Shown: positions 25,880-34,158, counted from the first letter of the stretch. The stretch is 42,508 nucleotides of DNA from Deltaproteobacteria bacterium (GCA_947484175.1 CANKOI010000030.1:1-42508); one strand, 5' to 3'. A program made the numbers and translations. Notes: generated by a model not told the origin, from the letters alone.

Positions 25880-27019
25880 ATGACGACCCCCGCGCCCGGA
25901 TTCGACACCCTCGCCGTTCATGCCGGGCAGGAACCCGACCCCACCACCGGCGCCGTGATGACGCCGATCTACCAGGTCTCCACCTACGCGCAGGATGGGG
26001 TCGGCGGCCACAAGGGCTACGAGTACAGTCGCACCGACAACCCCACCCGCACCGCGCTCCAGGCGTGCCTCGCGGCGCTGGAAGGCGGCCGGTTCGGCCT
26101 GTCCTTCGCATCCGGGCTCGCCGCCACCGACGTGATCCTTCGCGCGCTGGTCGCCCCGGGCGACCTCGTGATCTGCGGCGACGACGTGTACGGCGGCACC
26201 TACCGCCTCTTCGACAAGGTCCTGCGCCCATGGGGCTTGAACTTCCAGTACGCCGACTTCGCCACCGCCCTGCCCGCCGTGGCGATCCCGACCGGCACGC
26301 GCATGGTCTGGCTGGAAACCCCGACGAACCCACTCTTGAAAGTGTCGGACATCGCGGCCGTTGCCGCGCGCTGCAAGGAGGTGGGTGCGCTGCTGGTCGT
26401 CGACAACACCTTCGCCACTCCGTATTTCCAGCGACCTCTGGCGCTCGGCGCCGACATCGTGGTGCACAGCACCACCAAGTACATCAACGGCCACAGCGAC
26501 GTGGTGGGCGGCTTCGCCGCAGTCAACGATCCCGCGCTCTACGAGCCGCTGAAGTTTCTGCAGAACGCGGCGGGCGCGGTGCCGGGACCTCAGGACGCCT
26601 GGCTCACCCTCCGCGGCGTCAAGACCCTCGGGGTGCGGATGGACCGCCACCAGCAGAACGCCGAGGTGGTGCTCGCCTTCCTGCGCCAGCACCCCGATGT
26701 GAGCCGCGTGTACCACCCCTTCGACAACCCCGTGGCCCGCCGTCAGATGAGCGGGTTCGGCGGCATGATCAGCTTCGACTTGCGCGGCGACCTCGACCGC
26801 GCCCGGCACTTCGTGGCCGCGACGAAGCTGTTCACGCTGGCCGAGAGCCTCGGGGGCGTGGAGAGCCTGATCGAGACGCCGGCGCTGATGACGCACGCCA
26901 GCATCGAACCGGAGAAGCGCCGCGCCGCCGGCATTGAGGACGGGCTCATTCGCCTGAGCGTAGGCATCGAGACGGCCGCCGACCTCGTGGCCGACCTCGC
27001 GCAGGCCTTCCGGGCATGA
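25880..27019 (+). CDS. Cystathionine gamma-synthase/lyase-type PLP enzyme
   Basis: A 379-residue member of the Cys/Met-metabolism PLP family, normal in length. The PLP lysine is Lys200 in HSTTKYINGHSDVVGG. The N-terminal SRTDNPTRTALQ and ETPTNPLLKV blocks, and D175 in VVDNTFATPYFQRPL, are standard for the family. It could be cystathionine gamma-synthase, gamma-lyase or beta-lyase; family alone does not separate these. It is first of a three-gene run with a DyP-like gene (4-nt ATGA overlap) and a methyltransferase (no gap). This could be a sulfur amino-acid or methylation context, but the link is only positional. Confidence 0.9.
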   Translation: MTTPAPGFDTLAVHAGQEPDPTTGAVMTPIYQVSTYAQDGVGGHKGYEYSRTDNPTRTALQACLAALEGGRFGLSFASGLAATDVILRALVAPGDLVICGDDVYGGTYRLFDKVLRPWGLNFQYADFATALPAVAIPTGTRMVWLETPTNPLLKVSDIAAVAARCKEVGALLVVDNTFATPYFQRPLALGADIVVHSTTKYINGHSDVVGGFAAVNDPALYEPLKFLQNAAGAVPGPQDAWLTLRGVKTLGVRMDRHQQNAEVVLAFLRQHPDVSRVYHPFDNPVARRQMSGFGGMISFDLRGDLDRARHFVAATKLFTLAESLGGVESLIETPALMTHASIEPEKRRAAGIEDGLIRLSVGIETAADLVADLAQAFRA

Positions 27020-27807
27020 GCGGGGCCGCCCAACCGGCGCTCTTCGCACCGCCCCAGCCAGCCGGTCACATCCTCAGCGTCCGGCTCACCTCGCCCCAAC
27101 AAGCCAAGCCGATCCTCCGCGCCCTGCTCGCGCTGGACGTCGGCGACCACACGCTCGTGGGGCTGGGCATCACGTTCGTCTCGGCGCTGGGCGGCAGCGT
27201 ACCCGACCTCCGCGCCTACCCAGCGCTGGCCCACGCCGATGGGAAACCGCTCCCCGTCGCACCCGCCGACGTGTGGGTGTCGGTGACCGGCGCGGACCCG
27301 GCCATCGTCTTCGCACGCGTGCGCGCCTTCACGAGCACGCTTCCCGGCGGCCTTGCCTGGGTGGAAGACCTCGCCACCTTCGGGCAGGAAGACCCGGTCG
27401 CAGGGGGCCCCGAGCGCACCATCGCCGTGGCAGAGGGGCCGCTCGCGGGCGGCAGCTTCGTGGCCGCCATGAGGTGGGAAAACAATCTTCCCCAGCAGCC
27501 GGAACCTGCGGAGGCCGCGGGGCCCTCGCTCGCCTCGCTCGCCCGTTGGGCCCGATGGGGCGGGGCCGAACGAAGCGGACTCTACTTGGCGTGCACCAGC
27601 GCCGACCTCGATGCGTTCGAAGAGGCGCTCCGCCAGCTTCTCGTCACCGGTGAGAACGCGCCCGACGCCCTATTCACCTCCTCCCACCCCACGAGCGGCG
27701 GGTATTTCTGGTGCCCCCCGCTTTCCGGTGGACGGCTGAACCTCGTGGGCGTGCTGCCCAGCGGCGGAGTGGATGCGCTCCCCGACATCGAGGTCGCTCC
27801 GGGGTAG
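27016..27807 (+). CDS. Degenerate DyP-type peroxidase-like protein
   Basis: A 263-residue protein. Parts align with the DyP-type (dye-decolorising) peroxidase fold. The strand GHILSVRLTSPQQAKPILRALL comes first, then DVWVSVTGADPAIVFARVRAF. The FGQEDPV segment takes the place where active enzymes have GFxDG, followed by GGSFVAAMRW. Near the end, SGLYLACTSADLDAFEEALRQ and TSGGYFWCPPL match the C-terminal part. The GFxDG motif is altered, and the central region that normally carries the proximal heme His is missing or very short. So it is probably not a functional peroxidase. Fold assignment is by visible pattern only. Its ATG overlaps the preceding stop (ATGA). Confidence 0.55.
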   Translation: MSGAAQPALFAPPQPAGHILSVRLTSPQQAKPILRALLALDVGDHTLVGLGITFVSALGGSVPDLRAYPALAHADGKPLPVAPADVWVSVTGADPAIVFARVRAFTSTLPGGLAWVEDLATFGQEDPVAGGPERTIAVAEGPLAGGSFVAAMRWENNLPQQPEPAEAAGPSLASLARWARWGGAERSGLYLACTSADLDAFEEALRQLLVTGENAPDALFTSSHPTSGGYFWCPPLSGGRLNLVGVLPSGGVDALPDIEVAPG

Positions 27808-28566
27808 ATGCCCGCGGGAGCTCCGATGGCCGTCGACCGTTTGGTCCAGAACCACTTCACCGCCCGCGCGGAGCGGTACAACCGCTCCAGCCACTGGGTG
27901 AGCGACGAAAAACTAGGCGCCTTTACCGTGGAGAAACTGGCTCCGCGGCAGACCGACGCGCTGCTCGACATCGCCTGCGGCACCGGCGAGGTGAGCCGCC
28001 ACTTCCGCGGGAAGGTGGCCCGGATCGTGGGGGTAGACATCACGCCGGCGATGGCCGCACAGGCCGAAGGGATCCTCGACAGCTTCGTGGAGTCGCCCGC
28101 AGAGCGCCTGCCCTTCGCCGACGCGAGCTTCGACCTCGTGGTGTGCCGCCAGGGCACCCAATTCATGAAGGACGCCGAGGCGGTGGCCGAAATGGTGCGG
28201 GTGCTGCGCCCAGGGGGTCGCGTGGGCCTGGTGCATCTCTGCGCCTACGGCGAGGCCGACCGCGACGAGTACTTCGAGATTCTCCGCCTCCGGAACGAAG
28301 CCCGCCGCAACTTCTACCTGCGCTCCGACCTGCAGCGGCTGCTCACCGAGGCGGGGGCTCAGGATGTGGTGGTGCATGACTGGGTGAGCGTGGAAGACGT
28401 AGACGTGTGGAGCAACACCGGCGCCATCACGGAGGAGGCGCGGGAGGGCATCCGGCAGGTGTACCGGTCGGCCTCGGCGGCGTTCCGCGAGCTGCACGCG
28501 GTGCAGACAGGAGCGTCCTTGGTCGACCACATGCTCTTCGGCGTGGCGGTCGGGCGGAAGGGGTAG
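27808..28566 (+). CDS. Class I SAM-dependent methyltransferase (UbiE/COQ5-like)
   Basis: A 252-residue protein with Rossmann motif I at about 53-61 (LDIACGTGE), an acidic ribose-binding Asp in VGVDITPAM, and the later ASFDLVVCRQGTQFMKD and VLRPGGRVGL blocks that characterise this family. Substrate is not apparent. It starts directly after the previous stop (TAG then ATG); another ATG at 27826 is possible. It ends 12 bp from the convergent TMTC-like gene. Confidence 0.8.
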   Translation: MPAGAPMAVDRLVQNHFTARAERYNRSSHWVSDEKLGAFTVEKLAPRQTDALLDIACGTGEVSRHFRGKVARIVGVDITPAMAAQAEGILDSFVESPAERLPFADASFDLVVCRQGTQFMKDAEAVAEMVRVLRPGGRVGLVHLCAYGEADRDEYFEILRLRNEARRNFYLRSDLQRLLTEAGAQDVVVHDWVSVEDVDVWSNTGAITEEAREGIRQVYRSASAAFRELHAVQTGASLVDHMLFGVAVGRKG

Positions 28567-28578
28567 ACCTCCCCGCGG

Positions 28579-30144
28579 TCAAGGTCCCGCGATCGCGGGC
28601 GCCGCCTGCGCGGCCTCCATCGCCGCTCGCGCCGCCGGCGGGCAAGCGCCGCTCTCCACAGCCGGCACGAGAAGCGCGAGCCCCCTGTCGACCTCACCCC
28701 GCCGCACAAGCACCGTGCCCGCCAAGCAGGCCACCCGCGTGGACTCTTCGCTGTCCTTCGGGATCTGCTCCAGCATGCGAAGCGCCTCCTCTTCCTGCCC
28801 GTCCCGGTACAGGGACGTGGCGTAGCGCAGCGCGTAGGTATCGGAGGGGTGGAGTTGCAGGGCGGTGCGCCAGACCTGCACGGCCTCGTGAGTGCGGCCC
28901 GCCGCGTCGAGCCCCGCCGCGAGGTTGGTGTGCGCCACAACGCCTCCGGGGTCGACCGCCACCGCATGCGCCCAGAGGGAGATGGGATTGCGCCACACGT
29001 GGGCGTACTGCCACGTGCCCCAGCCTAAGAGCAGAACCCAAGCAGCGGGCAGCAACAGAAGCGGCCGCCCCCGATCCGCTAGGAAGCCCACGCCCGCCGC
29101 CACGAGGAAGGCGAACGGCAGGCACGAGAAGTAGGTGTACCGATCCGCGATGAGCTGCGGGCCGGCCTGGAAGAGCCCCGACACGGGCAGCAGCACCAAC
29201 GCATAGATCGACCACGCCACGCCGAACCAAGGCGCACGACGCCAGACGAACACCGCACCCACGGCAACCGCGCCCACGGCAACCGCGCTCACGGCGATCG
29301 GGTACTGCAGCAGGTCGTCGTGGTAGTAGAGCGGGGAGAGGCCGAGCGGCAGCAGCTCCTTGCCCGGGTACACGCTCAGCCCGTAGATCACCGTGGCGAT
29401 GCGGCTCTGGAGGTCGCGCTCAGCGAAGTCTACGAGCGCGCCAGCTTCGGCTTGCGCCGCGAGTGCAGCGAGGGAGCAGAGCACCGAGGCGGCGAAGAAG
29501 GGGAGCTTCTCAAGCAGCGCACGCTGCAACGAGAGGTTGCGCCGGAGCGGCCACACGTCGAGGATGAGCAGGACCACCGGCAGCGTGACGGCATGGGCCT
29601 TGGCGAGCAGCGACAACAGGTGCAGGGCGACGGCAAGGGCGAACCATCGCCTCCGGCCCTCGTCTGTCCAGAGGAGCCAAACCCGCAGGGCACAGAGCGC
29701 GAGGAGCATCGAGAGGACGTCGCGACGCTCGGTGATCCACGCCACCGACTCCACCCGGAGCGGATGCACGGCGAAGAACAGCCCCCCCACAATCCAGCCG
29801 GCCAGGCCGGCGCGCGGAGCGAGACGCGCGAGCAGGCTCACCAAAACCACGCCCGACGCGGCGTGCAGGAGCACGTTCACCACGTGGTACCCGCGCGGAT
29901 CGAGCCGCCAGAACCCCCACTCCAGCCCGAAGGTCATCCAGGTAAGCGGCTGGTAGTGCCCCAGCCACGACGAGCCCCACATCCACGAGAGTTGCTCCAG
30001 CCCAAGGCCCCGCCAGCGGGGGTTGTCCACGAAGTTCGCGTTGTCGTCCCACGCCCCGATCCAGTCCGCGTCGAAGGTAGGTGAGAACGCGGCGAGCGTG
30101 CACAAGAGCACCACGAGCTGCGCCCAGCGGACTGGGGAGCGCAT
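28579..30144 (-). CDS. TMTC-like GT-C glycosyltransferase with TPR domain
   Basis: A 521-residue polytopic protein. The first loop is acidic with DDNANFVDN (33-41); a later loop has HYQPLTWM, then HVVNVLLHA (87-95) and FFAVHPLRVESVAWITERRD, blocks shared with eukaryotic TMTC O-mannosyltransferases and bacterial relatives. About eleven membrane helices follow to residue 390, and the C-terminal 120 residues form TPR repeats (NLAAGLDAAGRTHEAVQVW and others). It is likely to use a polyprenyl-phosphate sugar on the periplasmic side; acceptor and donor are unknown. It starts 6 bp after a lipoprotein gene and is the last gene of a three-gene operon. A 15-bp tandem repeat lies inside it. Confidence 0.8.
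   Translation of the reverse strand: MRSPVRWAQLVVLLCTLAAFSPTFDADWIGAWDDNANFVDNPRWRGLGLEQLSWMWGSSWLGHYQPLTWMTFGLEWGFWRLDPRGYHVVNVLLHAASGVVLVSLLARLAPRAGLAGWIVGGLFFAVHPLRVESVAWITERRDVLSMLLALCALRVWLLWTDEGRRRWFALAVALHLLSLLAKAHAVTLPVVLLILDVWPLRRNLSLQRALLEKLPFFAASVLCSLAALAAQAEAGALVDFAERDLQSRIATVIYGLSVYPGKELLPLGLSPLYYHDDLLQYPIAVSAVAVGAVAVGAVFVWRRAPWFGVAWSIYALVLLPVSGLFQAGPQLIADRYTYFSCLPFAFLVAAGVGFLADRGRPLLLLPAAWVLLLGWGTWQYAHVWRNPISLWAHAVAVDPGGVVAHTNLAAGLDAAGRTHEAVQVWRTALQLHPSDTYALRYATSLYRDGQEEEALRMLEQIPKDSEESTRVACLAGTVLVRRGEVDRGLALLVPAVESGACPPAARAAMEAAQAAPAIAGP
28586..28599. terminator. 14-bp GC-rich palindrome at a convergent gene end
   Basis: cccgcgatcgcggg is a perfect palindrome inside the last codons of the TMTC-like gene, 20 bp past the end of the methyltransferase gene. 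It could fold as a small hairpin on either strand; there is no T-run. Confidence 0.25.
29258..29302. repeat. 15-bp tandem repeat (cccacggcaaccgcg), three copies
   Basis: Two identical copies and one diverged copy encode the AVAVG repeats in a membrane helix of the TMTC-like protein. It is in frame and so tolerated. Confidence 0.8.
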
Positions 30145-30150
30145 CGGCAG

Positions 30151-30654
30151 CTACGCCCCGGGAACGTCGGGCAGCACGCTGGCTTCGGAGTAGCCAGGCG
30201 GCACGGTGAGGCCCTTCTCGTAGAAGCAGCCGTTCTCCACGAGCTTGCCGTCGGCCGTGGCTTCGAAGAACACGGGACGCGGCCCGCCGGGGGTGTCGGG
30301 CACGCCCACTTCTTGCACCCGGAGCTTCTTGCCCTGGAGTTCCCACAGCCCCGCGAACGCAGTGAGGCCCGACCATACGCAGGTGGCGCCAACCGGACAG
30401 GGGGAGACCATATCGACGGCAGCGTAGTGCTGGTGGCTCTCGAAACGAATGTTGCGCGCGTAGGAGCGACCGCCGCAGGCCGCCGATGTCCAGTTGCCCT
30501 CGATGCTGATCCCCTGCACGTCGCCGAGCAGGGTGGGCGTGGTTTGGTCGGTGGGCACGGCCCCTTCGGTGGCGACCACGGGCGGGGGGACCGGCTCGGC
30601 CGCAGGCTGCACCGGAGTGCCGGCGCACCCCGCCAGCAACAGCAGCACGTTCAT
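30151..30654 (-). CDS. Small lipoprotein of unknown function
   Basis: A 167-residue lipoprotein starting MNVLLLLAGC (Cys10, no charge). After a Pro/Thr/Ala-rich linker of about 35 residues comes a compact domain with four Cys residues and many aromatic residues, which is not recognised. The ATG at 30654 overlaps the stop of the LamG gene (ATGA), so the longer upstream start at 30684 is not needed. The next gene, a TMTC-like glycosyltransferase, starts 6 bp after it. Its Thr-rich linker makes it a candidate acceptor for that enzyme (inference). Confidence 0.7.
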   Translation of the reverse strand: MNVLLLLAGCAGTPVQPAAEPVPPPVVATEGAVPTDQTTPTLLGDVQGISIEGNWTSAACGGRSYARNIRFESHQHYAAVDMVSPCPVGATCVWSGLTAFAGLWELQGKKLRVQEVGVPDTPGGPRPVFFEATADGKLVENGCFYEKGLTVPPGYSEASVLPDVPGA

Positions 30655-31319
30655 TCGCCGTCCGAGATGCTGAACTCGGTCCACTCGGTGTCGGTGATGC
30701 GCATCTCGTAGTTGCCCACCGTGCTCCTCGCGGTGTCGCCGGTGCCTTCGTCGAGGTGGAAGAGCATCCAGGTGTCGGCATCCTTCTCGTAGGGGGCCGA
30801 TGGCAGCTCAAAGTCGTCGAGTTGACGGGAAACCGAGGAGATGCGGAGCTCGTCGATCACGCCGAAGAAGCCCTCGGTGGCGGCCTTGGCGCAGCCCACT
30901 TGGATGCGGTCGTCCGGCTCGTCGCCCACGAAGGCCTGGGTGCCGCCGGCGCCGACGAAGCTGCCGTCGACGAACAGGCGCAGCGAACCGTCGCCCCCGT
31001 CGTACGCGCCGGAGACATGATGCAACACCCCGTCGAGCACGCTGAATGCGTAGGAGGCTCCCACCGTGTCTGCGCCCACCGTGAACAGCAGTTGATCTTC
31101 CGCGGTCTGCTGGAGCGTAAACACCTGATTCCACATCACGATGGGCCGCAACGCAGCGTAGGCCTCAGGATCGCCCCGCACCCAAGCATCGACGGTAAAC
31201 GAGGCGGGGGGGGCCTCGTCGAGGTCGATGGTGGCGCAGTCGGGGGCGCCGTCGAAGGAGAGGGCGAATTCGCCCTCGGGGTTGGTCTCGCAGGCGACTA
31301 GGAGTGGGAGCAGGAGCAT
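30651..31319 (-). CDS. LamG/concanavalin-like lipoprotein
   Basis: A 222-residue lipoprotein starting MLLLPLLVAC (Cys10, no charge). The body is a laminin-G/ConA-like beta sandwich: FTVDAWVRGD, HHVSGAYDGGDGSLRLFVDG and FFGVIDELRISSVSRQLDDF are typical blocks of LamG-3 domains, which bind glycans or proteins. An ATG 36 nt upstream would add a Pro-rich N-terminus, but the short start fits the pattern of this window and has a -10-like hexamer 7 nt upstream. It is divergent from the namZ-like gene, with only 34 bp between the starts. Confidence 0.8.
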   Translation of the reverse strand: MLLLPLLVACETNPEGEFALSFDGAPDCATIDLDEAPPASFTVDAWVRGDPEAYAALRPIVMWNQVFTLQQTAEDQLLFTVGADTVGASYAFSVLDGVLHHVSGAYDGGDGSLRLFVDGSFVGAGGTQAFVGDEPDDRIQVGCAKAATEGFFGVIDELRISSVSRQLDDFELPSAPYEKDADTWMLFHLDEGTGDTARSTVGNYEMRITDTEWTEFSISDGE

Positions 31320-31326
31320 CGCGGAG

Positions 31327-31332
31327 AGGATA
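31327..31332 (-). promoter_or_regulatory. -10-like TATCCT, 7 nt before the LamG lipoprotein start
   Basis: On the minus strand TATCCT ends 7 nt before ATG 31319. It overlaps the palindrome ggatatcc (31328-31335), whose other strand carries TATCCG for the divergent namZ-like gene. The two promoters may share this core. Confidence 0.45.
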
Positions 31333-31341
31333 TCCGCAGGC

Positions 31342-31350
31342 GGGGGGGGG
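31342..31350 (+). repeat. Run of nine G before the namZ-like start
   Basis: Nine consecutive G lie between the promoter-like core and the ATG at 31354. It may serve as a G-rich ribosome site, and slippage could change spacing and expression. Confidence 0.7.
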
Positions 31351-31353
31351 TGC

Positions 31354-32523
31354 ATGGTTTGCACGGGGCTGGAACGACTCTTCGACAATCTGGACGCCCT
31401 CCGGGGCAAGCGGGTCGGCGTGGCCTGCAACCATACCGCCGTCGATCGAGACCTAGAACACCTCCTCGACCGCCTTCGCGCCGCGGGAGTTCCCGTCCGC
31501 CGCATTTTCGCGCCAGAACACGGCCTTCACGCAACTGCGCAGGACATGATCGCCGTGGACGGTGAGGACGACGGGCCCGCCGTCGTGTCGCTTTACGGCA
31601 CCTCTGCCGACACCCTTCGGCCGGCAGCGGCGCTGCTCGCCGACTTGGACGTCGTGCTCTTCGACATCCAGGACATCGGCAGCCGCTACTACACCTACCA
31701 GGCCACCCTTGGGTACATGATGGAGGTCGCCGCCACGACCGGCACGAAGATCGTGGTGCTCGATCGCCCCAACCCCATCGACGGCGTCACGCTGGAAGGC
31801 AACGTCGTGCAGCCGGGCTTCGAGAGCTTCGTGGGCGCCTACCCGCTCGCCGTTCGCCACGGAATGACGATGGGGGAGATGGCGCTGTACTTTCGTGATG
31901 TCGTCGGCATCCGATGCGCGCTCGAGGTCGTGCGCTGCGAAGGGTGGGACCGCCGCGACTGGTACGACAACACCGGCTTGCCGTGGGTGTTCACCTCGCC
32001 GAACATGCCGATGTTGGAGACCGCCGCGATCTACCCCGGCATGTGCCTCATCGAAGGCACGAACTTGTCGGAGGGGCGTGGCACCACCCGCCCGTTCCAC
32101 CTCGTCGGCGCCCCGTGGCTCAACGCCGCCGAGCTCACGCGCCTCTGCCGCCTCGGCGCCGCGGATGCCCGCCTCGAAGGCGTGGCGTTTCGCACGGCCA
32201 CCTTCGAGCCCCGTTTCCAGAAGTGCGCTGGGCAAGCCTGCCACGGCGTGGAGGTTTTCGTGACCGACCGCGGCCGAATGCACAGCCTGCTGCTCGGCCT
32301 CGTGGTGATCGAGGCGGCCCTGCGCGCCGATGCCTCCCGGTTCGCTTGGCGGACGGAAACGTACGAATTTGTGGACGACCCGATCGCGATCGACTTGTTG
32401 CTGGGCTCGCGGGAGGGGCGGCTCGCGCTGGAAGCGAAGCTGCCGATGCGTGAGTTGGTCGATGCGTGGGACGCTGGGCGCGGGGAGTGGGAGCGGGCGC
32501 GGAAGGGGTGTTTGCTCTACTGA
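31354..32523 (+). CDS. Exo-beta-N-acetylmuramidase NamZ-like (DUF1343, GH171)
   Basis: A 389-residue protein of the DUF1343 family, whose studied member NamZ removes terminal MurNAc from peptidoglycan fragments. Typical blocks are LRGKRVGVACNHTAVD, FAPEHGLHA, VLFDIQDIGSRYYTYQ and VLDRPNPIDG. No signal peptide is present from this start; earlier in-frame codons run back to 31228 but are antisense to the LamG lipoprotein gene. So it may act in the cytoplasm on recovered muropeptides, or be exported another way. No other recycling gene is seen nearby. Confidence 0.85.
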   Translation: MVCTGLERLFDNLDALRGKRVGVACNHTAVDRDLEHLLDRLRAAGVPVRRIFAPEHGLHATAQDMIAVDGEDDGPAVVSLYGTSADTLRPAAALLADLDVVLFDIQDIGSRYYTYQATLGYMMEVAATTGTKIVVLDRPNPIDGVTLEGNVVQPGFESFVGAYPLAVRHGMTMGEMALYFRDVVGIRCALEVVRCEGWDRRDWYDNTGLPWVFTSPNMPMLETAAIYPGMCLIEGTNLSEGRGTTRPFHLVGAPWLNAAELTRLCRLGAADARLEGVAFRTATFEPRFQKCAGQACHGVEVFVTDRGRMHSLLLGLVVIEAALRADASRFAWRTETYEFVDDPIAIDLLLGSREGRLALEAKLPMRELVDAWDAGRGEWERARKGCLLY

Positions 32524-32782
32524 GTGACGCGGAGACGGCCGACGGACGACGGACGGCGAGCGGAGCCGGCCGTGCCGGACGCGGCGCCGTTGGCGTGGGG
32601 GTCCTCGCGGGCGGACGACGGCGCGAGGGGTGGCGAGGACGGAGGGTCAGCGTCGGGGCCTGCCGGCACGGTCCGGCGCTCCGAGCCAGCCACCATCGAG
32701 ATGGCGCGGAACGCGAGGAGCCCACTGAGGCTGGCTGCGACGGCCTGACGTTGGTGGGCGGAGCAGGCGGAGGCGGCGGAGC
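32524..32782. other. 259-bp intergenic region, no gene seen
   Basis: Between convergent gene ends. Neither strand has a frame with credible protein character; a 59-residue frame on the minus strand is only Pro/Ala/Ser-rich. It includes gacggac repeats near 32541-32556 and a weak inverted repeat ccggc-cgt-gccgg (32566-32578). No clear terminator was found. Confidence 0.5.
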
Positions 32783-33535
32783 CTACAACTCCAGAGGACT
32801 GACCACCGCTCCATCCGGCGCCACCCCCTCGAACAGGGAGTCCGCGGGGGCCGCCGGGTTCCACGAGGAGAAGCGCACGTCGGCCACGACGCCGAGCGTG
32901 GGGAGCGAAACCCTCATCGAGGCGGGGAGCGGGCCGGGCTCCCAGGCGGCGTCCAAGAGGAGCTGCCCGCCCGCATCGAGCGCACGGGCGCTTACAAGGT
33001 GGCCCGTGCGGCTCTCGATGGCGGCTTCGAACGAGGCGCCGTCGGGGCGAGCCCACGTCGCCGTGGCCACGCTGCCGGCGGCACGCAGCTCGGGCACGCC
33101 CGGCAGTTCCGGCAGGCGGCCAAGGAGCAGGCTCGTGGCCACCGCGGCGCCGCCGAGGCCCTCGGCGCCGCCGAGGAGCGTTCCCAAAGCACGGTTCGCG
33201 TCGGGGAGCACACGGAAGCTGTTTTTGGGCGCGAGCCACGCCGTCGCGTCGGTGCCGTTGCAGGTGACGATCACCTGCGCCGGGCCGATTGGGCCCCGCA
33301 GCTCCACCCGGAAACGGTCGGGGGCGCTCACCACGAGCGTGCCCTGGAGGCTCACGCTCTGGTCGGGGAGCCGCAGGAGCGCGCTGAAACTCGCGTAGGT
33401 GGGAGCGGCGGCGGCCTCGGCGCGCGTGCGCGCCACCAGCGCAGCGGCGTCGGTAACCACCGGAGCGGCGGGCACCACGGGCTTGCAGCCGAGGAGCAGA
33501 AGGCAGCCGAGGAGCAAGGCGGCGCGCGTGCTCAT
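32783..33535 (-). CDS. LolB-like/DUF4292-type outer-membrane lipoprotein
   Basis: A 250-residue lipoprotein starting MSTRAALLLGCLLLLGC, with the lipobox Cys at 17 and an Arg at 4, i.e. a conventional signal. The body has the LolB/LolA-like pattern of an 11-strand half-barrel: FSALLRLPDQSVSLQGTLVVSAPDRFRVELRG, then a helix-poor second half. Such folds carry lipids or lipoproteins. The exact family is uncertain. It is the last gene of the Nudix-MCE-permease operon, and its start overlaps the TPR gene's stop (ATGA). Confidence 0.65.
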   Translation of the reverse strand: MSTRAALLLGCLLLLGCKPVVPAAPVVTDAAALVARTRAEAAAAPTYASFSALLRLPDQSVSLQGTLVVSAPDRFRVELRGPIGPAQVIVTCNGTDATAWLAPKNSFRVLPDANRALGTLLGGAEGLGGAAVATSLLLGRLPELPGVPELRAAGSVATATWARPDGASFEAAIESRTGHLVSARALDAGGQLLLDAAWEPGPLPASMRVSLPTLGVVADVRFSSWNPAAPADSLFEGVAPDGAVVSPLEL

Positions 33536-34158
33536 GGCGCCAGCTCTCCCACGCAGCGATCGGTGAGAACGTGCTCGGCGAGAGGCTCGCCGAGGCGTTG
33601 GGCCGCGCGGGCATCGAGGCAGGCCAGCCACTTCGTGGGCGCGTCAGGGGTGAGCGCCAGCGTGGCTCGCAGCGCAAAGCCGCCGGGACCCGGGTTCGGC
33701 ACGGCCTGCCAACGGGCGGAGACGGCGGCGGCATCGGGGTGGGTGGACCCACCGGGGAGAGCGAGCGCCGCCACCCAGGCGGCGTAGTTGTCGGGGCCCG
33801 CGCCGCGCGCCTCGGCTTCGCGGAAGGCGGCGTAGGCTTCCGCCAGTCGGCCGGCATGAGCGTGCGTGCGACCCAGCGCCGTGAACACCGTGGGGGCCGC
33901 CTCAGGGTTGGAGGTGGCGACCTCCAAGAGCGCCGTGGCCTCGGCGTTGGAGGAGGGGCCTTCGGGCAAGAGCCGCGCGAGGAACGCTCGGGGGGGGGCG
34001 GCGTCGGCATCGTGGAACAAGGCGGCGCGGGCGGCGGTGCGCGCGGCGTCGAGGTCGCCGTGTTCGGCGGCCCAGACGGCGAGGAGCATCTGGGTGCGGG
34101 CGCGGCTGGGGGGCGGAGCAGCGAGCGCGCTCGCCACCCAGACAACCACCCCGATCAC
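33532..34158 (-). CDS. Exported TPR-like protein
   Basis: A 208-residue protein starting at GTG 34158, which overlaps the permease stop by 4 nt (GTGA). The first residues (MIGVVVWVASALA) form a charge-less signal peptide. The mature part is Ala-rich and helical with TPR-like helix pairs (AVWAAEHGDLDAARTAARAAL, TVFTALGRTHAHAGRLAEAYAAF). It probably works as a periplasmic adaptor. A run of nine G (nine C on the coding strand) is at 33990-33998 in the gene. Confidence 0.7.
   Translation of the reverse strand: MIGVVVWVASALAAPPPSRARTQMLLAVWAAEHGDLDAARTAARAALFHDADAAPPRAFLARLLPEGPSSNAEATALLEVATSNPEAAPTVFTALGRTHAHAGRLAEAYAAFREAEARGAGPDNYAAWVAALALPGGSTHPDAAAVSARWQAVPNPGPGGFALRATLALTPDAPTKWLACLDARAAQRLGEPLAEHVLTDRCVGELAP
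33990..33998. repeat. Run of nine G within the TPR gene
   Basis: A nine-base homopolymer inside a coding region; loss or gain of one base would shift the frame. Confidence 0.7.

Noticed and set aside
32577-32593. 17-nt sequence ggacgcggcgccgttgg also present, reversed, at 21930-21946
   Set aside because: A match of this length between two GC-rich places is near the number expected by chance in 42 kb and contains the palindrome ggcgcc; no wider similarity was found.
32524-32782. 59-residue minus-strand frame in the intergenic region
   Set aside because: Low-complexity Pro/Ala/Ser with no start context, signal or domain.
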